Shown here piece by piece: positions 16,975 to 25,534 of a stretch of 64,000 nucleotides of DNA. The position numbers and the translations under genes were made by a program. The notes below the pieces were generated by a model. It searched no databases. It saw only the letters and a list, made by a program, of their open reading frames with translations, and was not told where the DNA came from. Origin of the DNA: Tistrella mobilis KA081020-065 (GTDB lineage Bacteria; Pseudomonadota; Alphaproteobacteria; Tistrellales; Tistrellaceae); NCBI RefSeq assembly GCF_000264455.2, contig NC_017956.1:2277501-2341500 (forward strand), given 5' to 3'. Position 1 is the first letter of the stretch. Every line of letters begins with the position of its first letter.

Positions 16975-19236
16975 ATGACCGATACCGTCCCCTGCCGGGA
17001 ACTCCGGCTCGGCATCGTGCTTTATGGCGGGGTGTCGCTGGCGATCTACATGGCCGGCATCACCGAAGAGCTGCACGCCCTGCTCCGCGCCTCGCGGGAT
17101 CGGGCGAGCAGCACCCCACCACCGGCAAAAGCCCCGGACCCGGCCCCGACCAGCGCCATCTATCGCGACCTGCTGGACGAGCTGGCGGAGAAGACGGTCG
17201 ACCTCCGCGTCGTCGTCGATACCATCGCGGGCTCCTCCGCCGGCGGCCTCAACGGCGCGGTGCTGGGACGGGCGATCGCGACCGGCGGCGGCGTGCGTCA
17301 CATGAACGGCTTCTGGATCGACAAGGCGGATATCGCCAATCTGAAGGACGATCCCGAGGAAGGCGCCGGCTGGCTGTATCGCACTCTCGGCCGGCCGATC
17401 CTGAACCGTTTCATGGGCAACCTGCCACCTCAGATCTCTCATGGCTGGCTGATCGATCACCTCGCCGCCTTTCTGAGGGGCGGCGACGGCACCAGAACGC
17501 CGCTCGACGGCCGCAAATTCATCCGGCTGATCGGCGAGGCCCTGAACGGGATCGGCCGCAGCACCGCCCATCTCCTGCCCGACGGCCAGCGGCTGGATCT
17601 TTTTCTCACCCGCAGCGACCTGCATGGCTGGCCGCGCTTCCTGCCGATCGACGCCGGGCTGCATGACGGCCGCCAGCAGGAACGGCGCTTCCCGCATGTG
17701 ATGCGGTTCGAGACCCGCGGCGGCCTCACCGGTGATTTCGACGACATCTTCGCTTTGACCTATGCCTGCCGGTCGACCGCCAGCTTTCCGATCGCCTTCG
17801 CGCCCCTGCGCAGCAGCGACGTCGCCGAAGAACTGTCGGCCCATGACGGGCTCGCCGACTTCCACAATCGCCATCTGGGCGAACACATTCTGGCCGGCGA
17901 CGATCGCATGACGGGCGATGACTGGGGCAGTCGCGCCCAGATGGCCGATGGCGGGCTGCATGACAACAAGCCTTTCGGCCCGGTCATCGACGCGATCGGC
18001 GACAAGCCCGCCCGCCGTCAGGTGATCCGCCTGATCGCCTATGTCGAACCGACGCCCGAGCAGGAGGTGCCAATCCCCGACGAGGCCCGCTTCGCCGGCG
18101 GCGCCCTGATCGGCCGGCTCTATGATCATTTCCGCTATGAACCGATCCTCGACGATCTGGAGGCGGTGGCGGAGCGCAACCGGGTCGCGCAGGAACTCAA
18201 GCTGCTGGAGGCCGAGACCCTTCAGGCGGCGCAGGCCTTCCGCGCGGCCTCTCCCGACGCTCCCGCCCACAGCTTCGCGCCGGCCTGTGTCCTGCCCTAT
18301 GACAGGGCCTGCCGCCAGTCCGCCGCCGCCCTGCTGGCGGGCCTGATCAACGGCGCCCTGGGCCTGCCCTACCCCTCGCGCCAGGCCAATCTGATCCGCC
18401 GGCTCGCCCGGCTCTATGTGACCGGGAACCCCGGCGCCCCGGCTGCCGCGGCCTTCCCCCGCCAGGATCGCCGCCGGCGCTTCCTGGTCAGACAGGCCAA
18501 CCGGCTCTATGCGTCGGCGTCGGACCGGGCGACGGTCGACGCCTTCAAATCGGTGCTCACCGACCTCGCGGAGATCCGCCCTGTGATCGACATGACGGGC
18601 ACCGGCATCGCCTTCGATCCCACCGCTCTCGACGACATGCTGATCGATCGTACCACAGGGCCCGGCCGCGCCTCCTTCGCGGTTCTGAACGCGGCAGGTC
18701 AGACGGCGCTGGATCGGGCTCTTGCAGCCGCAACCTCTGCCGCAGATCGTCTGGCCGGTGCGCTTGATGTCACCGTCGCCGACATCCCGCCGGGCCCGGT
18801 TGCCACCGCCCTTCAGGCGGCCGACAGCCTGTTCGATCTGGTCGATCTCGTCACCGCCCCCGAAATGATCCGCCACCGGATCGAGGAGCCGCAGGAGGCG
18901 AGAATCGTCCGGATTTCCCCCATCGATTGCCGCTCGACCCGCGACGTGGTCGGCCAGGCCCTGGGCGATGAATTCGGGGCCTTCGCCGGCTTTCTCTCCC
19001 GCGATGCGCGTGTTCACGACATCCTGCTCGGCCGGCTGAACGGCGCCGAGCGGCTGCTCGACATGATCCTCGATGCCGCGGGGCTGGAAGGCGATGCCGC
19101 CCACAGGGTGAAAGCGGCCTATCGCACCCGATTGTTCAACGCCATCGCAGACGATCTGATCACGATCGTGGACAAGACCGGCGGCCTCGGCGACCCCGCG
19201 ACACGGCTGCTTCGAAGACTTGGTCTCCTCGCCTGA
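16975..19236 (+). CDS. large patatin-like phospholipase/acyl hydrolase
   Basis: A 753-residue protein. The patatin fold starts near residue 10. The oxyanion loop YGGVSLAIYMAG (about 17-28) precedes the nucleophile motif GSSAG (Ser88), and the catalytic Asp is in MADGG (Asp325), giving a complete Ser-Asp dyad. The 110-residue insertion with a Pro-rich stretch after the oxyanion loop and the long C-terminal helical half (about 400-753) are typical of the DUF3376-type long patatins. No signal peptide or clear membrane segment is seen, so it probably works in the cytosol on phospholipids. A ribosome site GGGGAG lies 7 bases before ATG 16975. Its substrate and partners are unknown; neighbours give no hint. 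Confidence 0.88.
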   Translation: MTDTVPCRELRLGIVLYGGVSLAIYMAGITEELHALLRASRDRASSTPPPAKAPDPAPTSAIYRDLLDELAEKTVDLRVVVDTIAGSSAGGLNGAVLGRAIATGGGVRHMNGFWIDKADIANLKDDPEEGAGWLYRTLGRPILNRFMGNLPPQISHGWLIDHLAAFLRGGDGTRTPLDGRKFIRLIGEALNGIGRSTAHLLPDGQRLDLFLTRSDLHGWPRFLPIDAGLHDGRQQERRFPHVMRFETRGGLTGDFDDIFALTYACRSTASFPIAFAPLRSSDVAEELSAHDGLADFHNRHLGEHILAGDDRMTGDDWGSRAQMADGGLHDNKPFGPVIDAIGDKPARRQVIRLIAYVEPTPEQEVPIPDEARFAGGALIGRLYDHFRYEPILDDLEAVAERNRVAQELKLLEAETLQAAQAFRAASPDAPAHSFAPACVLPYDRACRQSAAALLAGLINGALGLPYPSRQANLIRRLARLYVTGNPGAPAAAAFPRQDRRRRFLVRQANRLYASASDRATVDAFKSVLTDLAEIRPVIDMTGTGIAFDPTALDDMLIDRTTGPGRASFAVLNAAGQTALDRALAAATSAADRLAGALDVTVADIPPGPVATALQAADSLFDLVDLVTAPEMIRHRIEEPQEARIVRISPIDCRSTRDVVGQALGDEFGAFAGFLSRDARVHDILLGRLNGAERLLDMILDAAGLEGDAAHRVKAAYRTRLFNAIADDLITIVDKTGGLGDPATRLLRRLGLLA

Positions 19237-19305
19237 TCACGGCCGACCGATCCGAAATGCCCTGATCCCCGTATCACCCGTGAAATGGTCAGGGAGACGG
19301 GTTCC

Positions 19306-19839
19306 ATGGGCAGCGGCAATGTCATGGGCGGCGCGCGGGAGGCACGGACCGGCGGCACGCAGCACGGGTCCACGCCAAACAGGCCCACGCCAAACGGGCC
19401 GGCGCGTCTGGCGACGGCTTTGGGCATTGCCGGGCTGATCCCGTTTGCCGCCGGTGCCGCCCTTGCCCTGCTGACGGATGACGCCGCGGCGGCGCGCGCG
19501 GCCCTGCTCGCCTATGGCGCGGTCATTCTCTCCTTCCTGGGCGCCGTGCATTGGGGGCTGGCGCTGGCATCGGGCCCGACCGACACCAGGCGGGCAATGC
19601 GCCGCTTCGCGATCTCGGTTCTGCCCTCCCTGCTCGGTTGGGCGGCCCTGCTGATGCCGCAGGCCTCGGGCTTTGCCCTTGCAACCGCCGCCTTCGCCCT
19701 GTTGCTTGCCGCCGAAACCCTGGGCCCCCTGCGGGCGGGCCTGCCCGGCTGGTATCTCCGGCTGCGCATCGGCCTCACGCTGGGTGCCCTGGTCGCGCTC
19801 GCGATCGGTGCGCCGATCGGCGGCGGGGGGCCCGCGTGA
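19306..19839 (+). CDS. DUF3429 family membrane protein
   Basis: A small membrane protein of 177 residues from ATG 19306, which has AGGGAGA 7 bases upstream; an ATG at 19285 lacks one. A disordered N-terminus of ~40 residues is followed by four or five hydrophobic segments. The DUF3429 signature is the loop between helices 2 and 3, FLGAVHWGLAL. An exact-length 15-base tandem duplication at 19371-19385 and 19386-19400 (one mismatch) gives the repeated TPNRP/TPNGP. It overlaps the downstream MFS gene by 4 bases (GTGA), so the two are translationally coupled. The function of DUF3429 is not established. Confidence 0.8.
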   Translation: MGSGNVMGGAREARTGGTQHGSTPNRPTPNGPARLATALGIAGLIPFAAGAALALLTDDAAAARAALLAYGAVILSFLGAVHWGLALASGPTDTRRAMRRFAISVLPSLLGWAALLMPQASGFALATAAFALLLAAETLGPLRAGLPGWYLRLRIGLTLGALVALAIGAPIGGGGPA

Positions 19840-21287
19840 CCGCGGCCGCCGGCATCGCCACGCTGCCCGGCTGGCGCCTTGCGCTGTTCGGCCTGCCCGG
19901 GCTGCCGCTCGCGGCACTCACCCTGCCGCTCTATATCTACCTGCCGACCTATTATGCCGACACGCTGGGCCTTGGGCTCGGCGTCGTGGGGGGCGTGCTG
20001 CTCGCCGCGCGGATCTGGGACATGGTCACCGACCCTGTGGTCGGCGTGCTCGCCGATGCCGTCCGCCTGCCCGGCGGCCGGCGGCGGGGCTGGATGGTTG
20101 CCGGCCTGCCCTTCACCATCGCCGGCATCTGGATGCTGATGTCTCCGCCCGACGGCGCCGGGGCGGCGCATCTGCTGGTCTGGTCGATCGTGCTGCATCT
20201 GGGCGGCACCATGATGGTGCTCTCCCAGCAGGCCTGGACGGCAGAGCTGTCCGACGGCTATGACGAGCGCAGTCGGATCGTCACGGTGCGCGAGGTGTTC
20301 GTGATCCTGGGCACGCTGGCGGCGATCGCCCTGCCGGTGGTGGCGGGCGGTGGCGGCACGGCGGTCACCGCCGCGGGCCTCGCCACGCTCGGCGCCGCCA
20401 TCGCCCTGCTGCTGCCGGTCACCACCACCGCCGCCGTGATCGCGGTGCCGGAACCCGATCGCCCGGTCGCCCGGGCGCGCGGACAGCTGGCGCGGCTGGG
20501 CGCCCTTGTGGCCAACCGACCCTTCCGGCGGCTGATCGGCGCCTATATCGCCAACGGCTTCGCGAACGGCCTGCCGGCGACGCTGTTCCTGCTCTACGTC
20601 TCGCACGTCATCGGTCGGCCCGATCTGGCCGGACCCCTGCTCTTCGTCTATTTCGCCGCCGGCATCCTGGCGGCGCCGCTCTGGCTCCGGCTTGCCGCCC
20701 GCACCAGCAAGCACAGGGCCTGGACGATCGCGATGGCCATCGCCACGGCCGCCTTCCTGCCGGCGGCCTTCCTCGGTACCGGCGACGTCGTGCCGTTCCT
20801 GATCATCTGCATCGCCACCGGTGCGACGCTCGGCGCCGATCTGGCCCTGCCCAACGCCATGCAGGCCGATGTGATCGACATCGACCGCCTGGAAACCGGG
20901 CAGGAACGGGCAGGCCTGTTCTTCGCCCTCTGGGGCTTCGCCACCAAGGCGGCGCTGGCACTGGGCATCGGCACCGCCTTTCCGCTGATCGACGCCGCCG
21001 GCTTCGATCCGGCCGCCGACGATGGTGGCGGGGCTCTGGCTCTCACCGTGCTGGCCCTGGTCTACGGCGCCCTGCCGGTGCCCTTCAAGATCTGGGCGAT
21101 CCTGCTGGTCCGCCGCTTCCCCCTGACCCGGGAGATCCAGTCCGGTCTGGCGGAAGAAATCGCCCGGCGCCGCAGCCCGGCGGTCGCCACCCCGCCGGGC
21201 TGCGGTCCACCCTCTTCGCGGAAACCCTCATGTTCTCTCTCCGTCGCCGCACCGCGGGCGTCGTGCTCGCGCTCCTCAGCCTCCTGA
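19836..21287 (+). CDS. GPH/melibiose-type MFS carrier
   Basis: A 483-residue carrier starting at GTG 19836, four bases overlapping DUF3429. About 12 hydrophobic segments are visible. The helix 2-3 loop ARIWDMVTDPVVGVLAD is the MFS_2 (glycoside-pentoside-hexuronide) signature with the conserved Asp pair, and a second is in ALPNAMQADVIDIDRLETGQE. The substrate is unknown; in other proteobacteria such carriers occur beside DUF3833, DUF3429/DUF2878 and fatty-acid-modifying enzymes. The C-terminus (~30 residues after residue 455) is a Ser/Arg/Cys-rich tail read from the same DNA as the start of the DUF3833 gene, with a 58-base overlap. Confidence 0.85.
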   Translation: MTAAAGIATLPGWRLALFGLPGLPLAALTLPLYIYLPTYYADTLGLGLGVVGGVLLAARIWDMVTDPVVGVLADAVRLPGGRRRGWMVAGLPFTIAGIWMLMSPPDGAGAAHLLVWSIVLHLGGTMMVLSQQAWTAELSDGYDERSRIVTVREVFVILGTLAAIALPVVAGGGGTAVTAAGLATLGAAIALLLPVTTTAAVIAVPEPDRPVARARGQLARLGALVANRPFRRLIGAYIANGFANGLPATLFLLYVSHVIGRPDLAGPLLFVYFAAGILAAPLWLRLAARTSKHRAWTIAMAIATAAFLPAAFLGTGDVVPFLIICIATGATLGADLALPNAMQADVIDIDRLETGQERAGLFFALWGFATKAALALGIGTAFPLIDAAGFDPAADDGGGALALTVLALVYGALPVPFKIWAILLVRRFPLTREIQSGLAEEIARRRSPAVATPPGCGPPSSRKPSCSLSVAAPRASCSRSSAS

Positions 21288-21850
21288 CGATCACCGGATG
21301 CAGCACCATGAAAGTCGAAGATTTCGCCGGCGCCAGACCGGCCTTCCGCCTCGAAGACTACTTCACCGGCAAAACCCGGGCCTGGGGCATGTTCGAGGAC
21401 CGCTTCGGCAATCTGCGCCGTCAGTTCGTGGTCGACATCGACGGCGACTGGGATGGTGAGACCCTCACGCTCGACGAGCATTTCCGCTATGCCGATGGCG
21501 AGCTGGACCGCCGGGTCTGGACCATTCGGCCCGATGGCCCCAACGGCTATGTCGGCCAGGCCGACGACGTGCTGGGCGAGGCCCGCGGTGCCGCCTTCGG
21601 CAATGCGCTCAACTGGACCTATCGCATGAACCTGAAGGTCGGGGGCCGCGAGATCGAGGTCCGTTTCGACGACTGGATGTTCCTGCAGGAAGACGGCGTG
21701 GTGCTGAACCGCGCCACAGTCACCAAGTTCGGCATCGAACTCGGTACCGCCACCATCTTCTTTCAGAAGGACCGGCCGCGCATGACCCCCGCCCTCGGCC
21801 TGCAGACCGATCGCCGGCCGGCGATGGCGATGCAGGCGCCGCGCGAATGA
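21230..21850 (+). CDS. DUF3833 lipoprotein
   Basis: A 206-residue lipoprotein: Arg-rich start, hydrophobic core and lipobox ITGC (Cys24), then the DUF3833 body, which begins MKVEDFAG and continues with FEDRFGNLRRQFVVDIDG, EHFRYADGELDRRVW and FDDWMFLQEDGVVLNRA. A lipocalin-like barrel is expected. It starts 58 bases inside the MFS gene in another frame, an unusually long overlap for this window. It is the last gene of the DUF3429 - MFS - DUF3833 unit. DUF3833 genes elsewhere keep company with furan/cyclopropane fatty acid genes, so an envelope lipid role is plausible but unproven. Confidence 0.85.
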   Translation: MFSLRRRTAGVVLALLSLLTITGCSTMKVEDFAGARPAFRLEDYFTGKTRAWGMFEDRFGNLRRQFVVDIDGDWDGETLTLDEHFRYADGELDRRVWTIRPDGPNGYVGQADDVLGEARGAAFGNALNWTYRMNLKVGGREIEVRFDDWMFLQEDGVVLNRATVTKFGIELGTATIFFQKDRPRMTPALGLQTDRRPAMAMQAPRE

Positions 21851-21972
21851 TGCGGGGGATCCCTGCCACCGACACGGAGTTTTCATTTGCCTGAAACGAT
21901 CGGCACGCCTAAACCGGGCGCAGCCGGCGGCACCAGGCCCCGGCTGCGCCCGAGCACGGCGAGGCCCTGCGC

Positions 21973-22998
21973 ATGATCAATCTCTATGTCACCGAACCGG
22001 GTGTGCTCCGCCGCGCACCCGCCGGCAGCCCGATCGGCGAGACCGTGGTCTGGATCGATATGGTCGATCCGTCGATGGAGGAACTCCAGCGCGTCGACCA
22101 GGCCCTCGGCGTCGACATCCCCACCAAGGAGGAGATGCGCGAGATCGAGGCGTCGAGCCGGCTCTACGAAGAAGACGGCGCGCTCTACATGACCGCGACG
22201 GTGCTGAGTTCGGTCGAAACCGGCAGCCCGGTCGCCAGCGCCATCACCTTCGTACTGACCCATGGCCGGCTGATCACCGTCCGGCACACCGACCCTCTGC
22301 CCTTCCGCGCCTTCACCACCCATGTCGACCGGCATCCCGGTGCCGTGACCGGTGCCGAAGGCGTGCTTTTCGGCCTGCTGGAGGCGATCGTCGACCGGCT
22401 GGCCGACGTGCTGGAGCTGGTCGGCGCCGAGATCGACCAGGTCTCGCAGACGGTGTTCGAAGCCGGCCAGCGCACCCGCGGCATCACCCCCGGCAATGGC
22501 GGCAAGACCGGCAAGACGGGCAAGAGCAACCAGCGACCGCCGGCGCCTGATTACGAGGCGCTGATCGCCGCGATCGGCCGGATGGGTGACCTCACCTCCA
22601 AGATCCGCGAGAGCCTGGTCTCGATCGGCCGTCTGGCGGGTTTTGCCGGCCGCAATCTGCGCGGCCGGGCCAGCAAGACCGGCCTGGCGGCGATGAAGAC
22701 CATCACCCGTGACGTGGTCTCGCTGTCCGATCACGCAAGCTACCTCGCCAACAAGCTCTCCTTCATGCTGGATGCCACACTCGGCCTGATCCAGATCGAG
22801 CAGAACGGCATCATCAAGATCTTCTCGGTCGTGGCCGTGGTCTTCCTGCCGCCGACGCTGATCGCCAGCATCTACGGCATGAATTTCGAGGTGATGCCCG
22901 AACTCTCCTGGCATCTGGGCTATCCGCTCGCCCTGCTGATGATGGTCGGCTCCGCCGTGCTGCCCTACTGGCTGTTCAAGCGTCGCGGCTGGCTCTGA
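21973..22998 (+). CDS. corA: CorA-family magnesium/divalent cation channel
   Basis: A 341-residue channel. The N-terminal ~230 residues form the cytoplasmic funnel with a long stalk helix (about 150-285). A Lys/Gly-rich insert GGKTGKTGKSNQ lies in this helix region, about residues 176-187. Two transmembrane helices follow (about 275-298 and 310-330), and the pore signature YGMNFEVMPEL sits between them. Two helices ending in a basic C-terminus (KRRGWL) are typical. It imports Mg2+ or Co2+ down the potential. It starts 122 bases after DUF3833 and is likely its own unit. The insert in the stalk is the only oddity. Confidence 0.92.
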   Translation: MINLYVTEPGVLRRAPAGSPIGETVVWIDMVDPSMEELQRVDQALGVDIPTKEEMREIEASSRLYEEDGALYMTATVLSSVETGSPVASAITFVLTHGRLITVRHTDPLPFRAFTTHVDRHPGAVTGAEGVLFGLLEAIVDRLADVLELVGAEIDQVSQTVFEAGQRTRGITPGNGGKTGKTGKSNQRPPAPDYEALIAAIGRMGDLTSKIRESLVSIGRLAGFAGRNLRGRASKTGLAAMKTITRDVVSLSDHASYLANKLSFMLDATLGLIQIEQNGIIKIFSVVAVVFLPPTLIASIYGMNFEVMPELSWHLGYPLALLMMVGSAVLPYWLFKRRGWL

Positions 22999-23053
22999 CC
23001 CGCCTGCGACCGCATGTCGCGTCGCGGGCGGCTGAAGATCAGACGATAATATG

Positions 23054-23068
23054 CTGCTGAATCAGCAG
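23054..23068 (+). promoter_or_regulatory. 15-base perfect palindrome before the DUF2946 gene
   Basis: CTGCTGA-A-TCAGCAG, 7 bases each side of one central base, ends 8 bases before the GTG at 23077. It is in an AT-richer patch (GACGATAAT just upstream). It could be an operator for the metal-linked block downstream or a translation-control hairpin covering the ribosome site. Confidence 0.45.
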
Positions 23069-23076
23069 GACGGGCA

Positions 23077-23526
23077 GTGGCGACAGCACGGGATCAAGGT
23101 CGGGGCAGCAGCAGCGGCCGTGCGGTGACGCACGGCCTTTCGGCCGTTCGCGGCCATAAACTGCCTGCCGCCCTGGTCATGCTGGTGGTGTTGTTCGCCC
23201 AGATCCTGGGCGGTGCTGCGCTCAACGTCTCCGCCGCAAAAGCTGCCGAGACCGGCCGGCTGGTGATCTGCACACCCACAGGTCTGGTGCAGATCGCCGT
23301 CGACGACGACGGCCGTCCGGTCGATGGCGACGGCCATATCCGCATCAATCACGGCCTGCCCTGCGGCGGGCTCTGCCTTGCGCCCGCCCTGGTCGCGACC
23401 GCCCCCGCCCTGCCCGAACCGGCGGCGGAGGTCCTGGCCCGGCTGCAGCCGGTCGCCCGCGGCCTGCCGCTGCCGCGGGACCGCCTCGCCCCCCGCCCAC
23501 CGGCCCGCGCCCCACCCCTGGCCTGA
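23077..23526 (+). CDS. DUF2946 family protein
   Basis: A 149-residue protein starting at GTG 23077 (AGGA 7 bases upstream). One hydrophobic segment (about residues 27-55) could be a signal anchor, followed by VICTPTGLVQI and a second Cys pair in GLPCGGLCLAP, the DUF2946 pattern (an ICT motif and a later CGxC). The Pro-rich tail is disordered. DUF2946 genes often stand just before TonB-dependent receptors for copper or other metals, as here (47 bases). A role in periplasmic metal handling is inferred from context and the Cys pair. Confidence 0.72.
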   Translation: MATARDQGRGSSSGRAVTHGLSAVRGHKLPAALVMLVVLFAQILGGAALNVSAAKAAETGRLVICTPTGLVQIAVDDDGRPVDGDGHIRINHGLPCGGLCLAPALVATAPALPEPAAEVLARLQPVARGLPLPRDRLAPRPPARAPPLA

Positions 23527-23573
23527 CACCGCCTCGTTCGCTCCGAACCGGTATCAGATCCAGGACATCCGAC

Positions 23574-25514
23574 ATGATCCTCCGCCAGACCGCGGCCGGC
23601 ACCCGCCGGCTGCTGCCCGCGACGGCCCGTGCCACCGTCGCCGCCCTCGCCCTCACCGGCACCGCCATGCCTCTGCCCGCCCGCGCCGGGGAAGCCACCG
23701 GTGTCGGCAGCACCGAACTGCCCGCGCTCAGCGTCACCGCCCGCCGCGGCAGTCCGCAGGCACTTGAAGACGTGCCGGCCGCGATCGAGATCATCGACCG
23801 GACCCGGCTCGACGCCGTGCCGGCGACAACCGTCGCCCGGGCCCTTGAACAGGCGACCGGTGTGATCATCGCCGATGGCGGCTCCACCACCCGCTTCTCC
23901 ATCCGCGGCTTCGAAGACGGCCAGGCGCTGATCCTGGTCGACGGCCACCGCCGCCGCGGCCGGTTCGGCAATGTCGACCTCTCGGCCTTCGACCTGGGAT
24001 CGGTCGACCGGATCGAGATCATCCGCGGGCCGATGTCGGCGCTCTACGGCGCCGACGCGGTCTCGGGCGTGGTCAACATCATCAGCCGGGATGCCGCCAC
24101 CGAACCGGGGACCAGCCTTCAGACCCTGGCCGGCGTGTCGGAAAACGGCGAAAGGCTGACCCGCATCGGCCGGGCTGCCGTGGAAACCGGCCGGATCGGC
24201 CAGACCCGCAACCGGCTCGACCTCTCGATCCGCTCCCGCGATCCGTGGAGCGAGGCGGGTTCCGCCTTTGACGACCTCAAGGGCGAGTCCTCGCGCCATG
24301 CCGCCTGGCGCACGGCCTGGGATGTCGCCCCCGGTCACGAGATCACCCTTGATCTCGGCTATGAAGAGCTGCGAGCGAAAGGGCTCGGCTCCAATGGCGG
24401 CCGGGTGCCGATGCCGGTCGACTCGCGCGAGCACGAGACCAGCCGCACCGGGGCGCTCACCTGGGCGGGCGAGGTCGGCCCCGGCCGGATCACCCTCTCG
24501 GGCAGCGCCTACCACACCGAAGGCGACGTGCTGCGCACCGGCTCGCTCGACACCACCCGCATCGACGGCCGCGAGCTGACCGGCTTCTACACCGTGCCGC
24601 TCGGCGCCGATCACGTCGCGACCGTCGGCTTCGAATATCTGGAAGAGGATATCGACCTGTCGGTTCTGGCCAAAGGCTCCGCCGACCGGCGCAGCCGGGC
24701 AGCCGTCGCCCAGGATGAATGGACGCTCGCCGAAGACTGGACCCTGCTCGCCGGCATCCGCTATGACGACTTCAGCGATGTCGGCACCACCACCAATCCG
24801 CGGGCCACGCTCTCCTGGACGCCCGGGCCCTGGACCTTCCGCATCGGTGCCGGCACGGCCTTCAAGGCACCGACCTATCTGCAGCTCTATTCGGTCATCC
24901 ATCGCGGCCGATCGGTCATCTACGGCAATGCCGACCTGGAACCCGAGACCTCGTGGACGGCCGAAGCCGCCGCCGCCTATCGCTTCGCCGATGGCGCGGA
25001 GCTGGGCGTCACCGTCCACAATTCCGAAGTCGAGGACCTGATCACCACCCGGCTGACGACGCCCGGGCGCTATGACTACACCAATATCGGCACCGCCCGG
25101 ATCCGCGGCGTCGAAATCACCGGTCGCACGCCGATCGGCGATGATCTGATGCTGACGGGCTCCCTCGAATGGATCGATGCCCGCGACACCACCGCCGACG
25201 AACGGCTGGGCCGCCGGCCGCGCCAGCAGGGCAAGATCGGCCTCGACTGGGCGGCCGATGACGACACCCTGGTCCATCTGGCCGGCACCGGCATGCTGTC
25301 CTATTACGCACCGGTCGGTTTCGGCGCCAGCAATCTCGGCAATGTCTCCACCGATTACGGCCGGATCGACGTCAAGGTCAGCCACCGGCTGACGCAGCTG
25401 GTGGAGATCACCGGCGGCGTCGACGGGCTGATCGGCACGCATGTGCCCGACAACCTCCAGCCCTTCGAGCCGGCGGAGCGCTTCTTCTATCTCGGCGTCA
25501 ATCTGCGCTATTGA
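23574..25514 (+). CDS. TonB-dependent outer membrane receptor
   Basis: A 646-residue receptor with a signal peptide (about 1-36, ending LPARAGEA). The plug has the usual markers: ALSVTARR as TonB box region, DVPAAIEIIDRTRLD, FSIRGFEDGQALILVDGHR and EIIRGPMSALYGADAVSGVV. The barrel ends FFYLGVNLRY with a terminal aromatic residue. The plug is of the CirA/FepA-like kind with a vitamin B12/siderophore-type fold. Substrate cannot be read from sequence; the flanking DUF2946 and polyferredoxin genes suggest a metal or metal chelate. It is followed by the polyferredoxin gene with 20 bases between stop and start. Confidence 0.92.
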   Translation: MILRQTAAGTRRLLPATARATVAALALTGTAMPLPARAGEATGVGSTELPALSVTARRGSPQALEDVPAAIEIIDRTRLDAVPATTVARALEQATGVIIADGGSTTRFSIRGFEDGQALILVDGHRRRGRFGNVDLSAFDLGSVDRIEIIRGPMSALYGADAVSGVVNIISRDAATEPGTSLQTLAGVSENGERLTRIGRAAVETGRIGQTRNRLDLSIRSRDPWSEAGSAFDDLKGESSRHAAWRTAWDVAPGHEITLDLGYEELRAKGLGSNGGRVPMPVDSREHETSRTGALTWAGEVGPGRITLSGSAYHTEGDVLRTGSLDTTRIDGRELTGFYTVPLGADHVATVGFEYLEEDIDLSVLAKGSADRRSRAAVAQDEWTLAEDWTLLAGIRYDDFSDVGTTTNPRATLSWTPGPWTFRIGAGTAFKAPTYLQLYSVIHRGRSVIYGNADLEPETSWTAEAAAAYRFADGAELGVTVHNSEVEDLITTRLTTPGRYDYTNIGTARIRGVEITGRTPIGDDLMLTGSLEWIDARDTTADERLGRRPRQQGKIGLDWAADDDTLVHLAGTGMLSYYAPVGFGASNLGNVSTDYGRIDVKVSHRLTQLVEITGGVDGLIGTHVPDNLQPFEPAERFFYLGVNLRY

Positions 25515-25534
25515 GCCCGGAAGGAGACCTCGCC

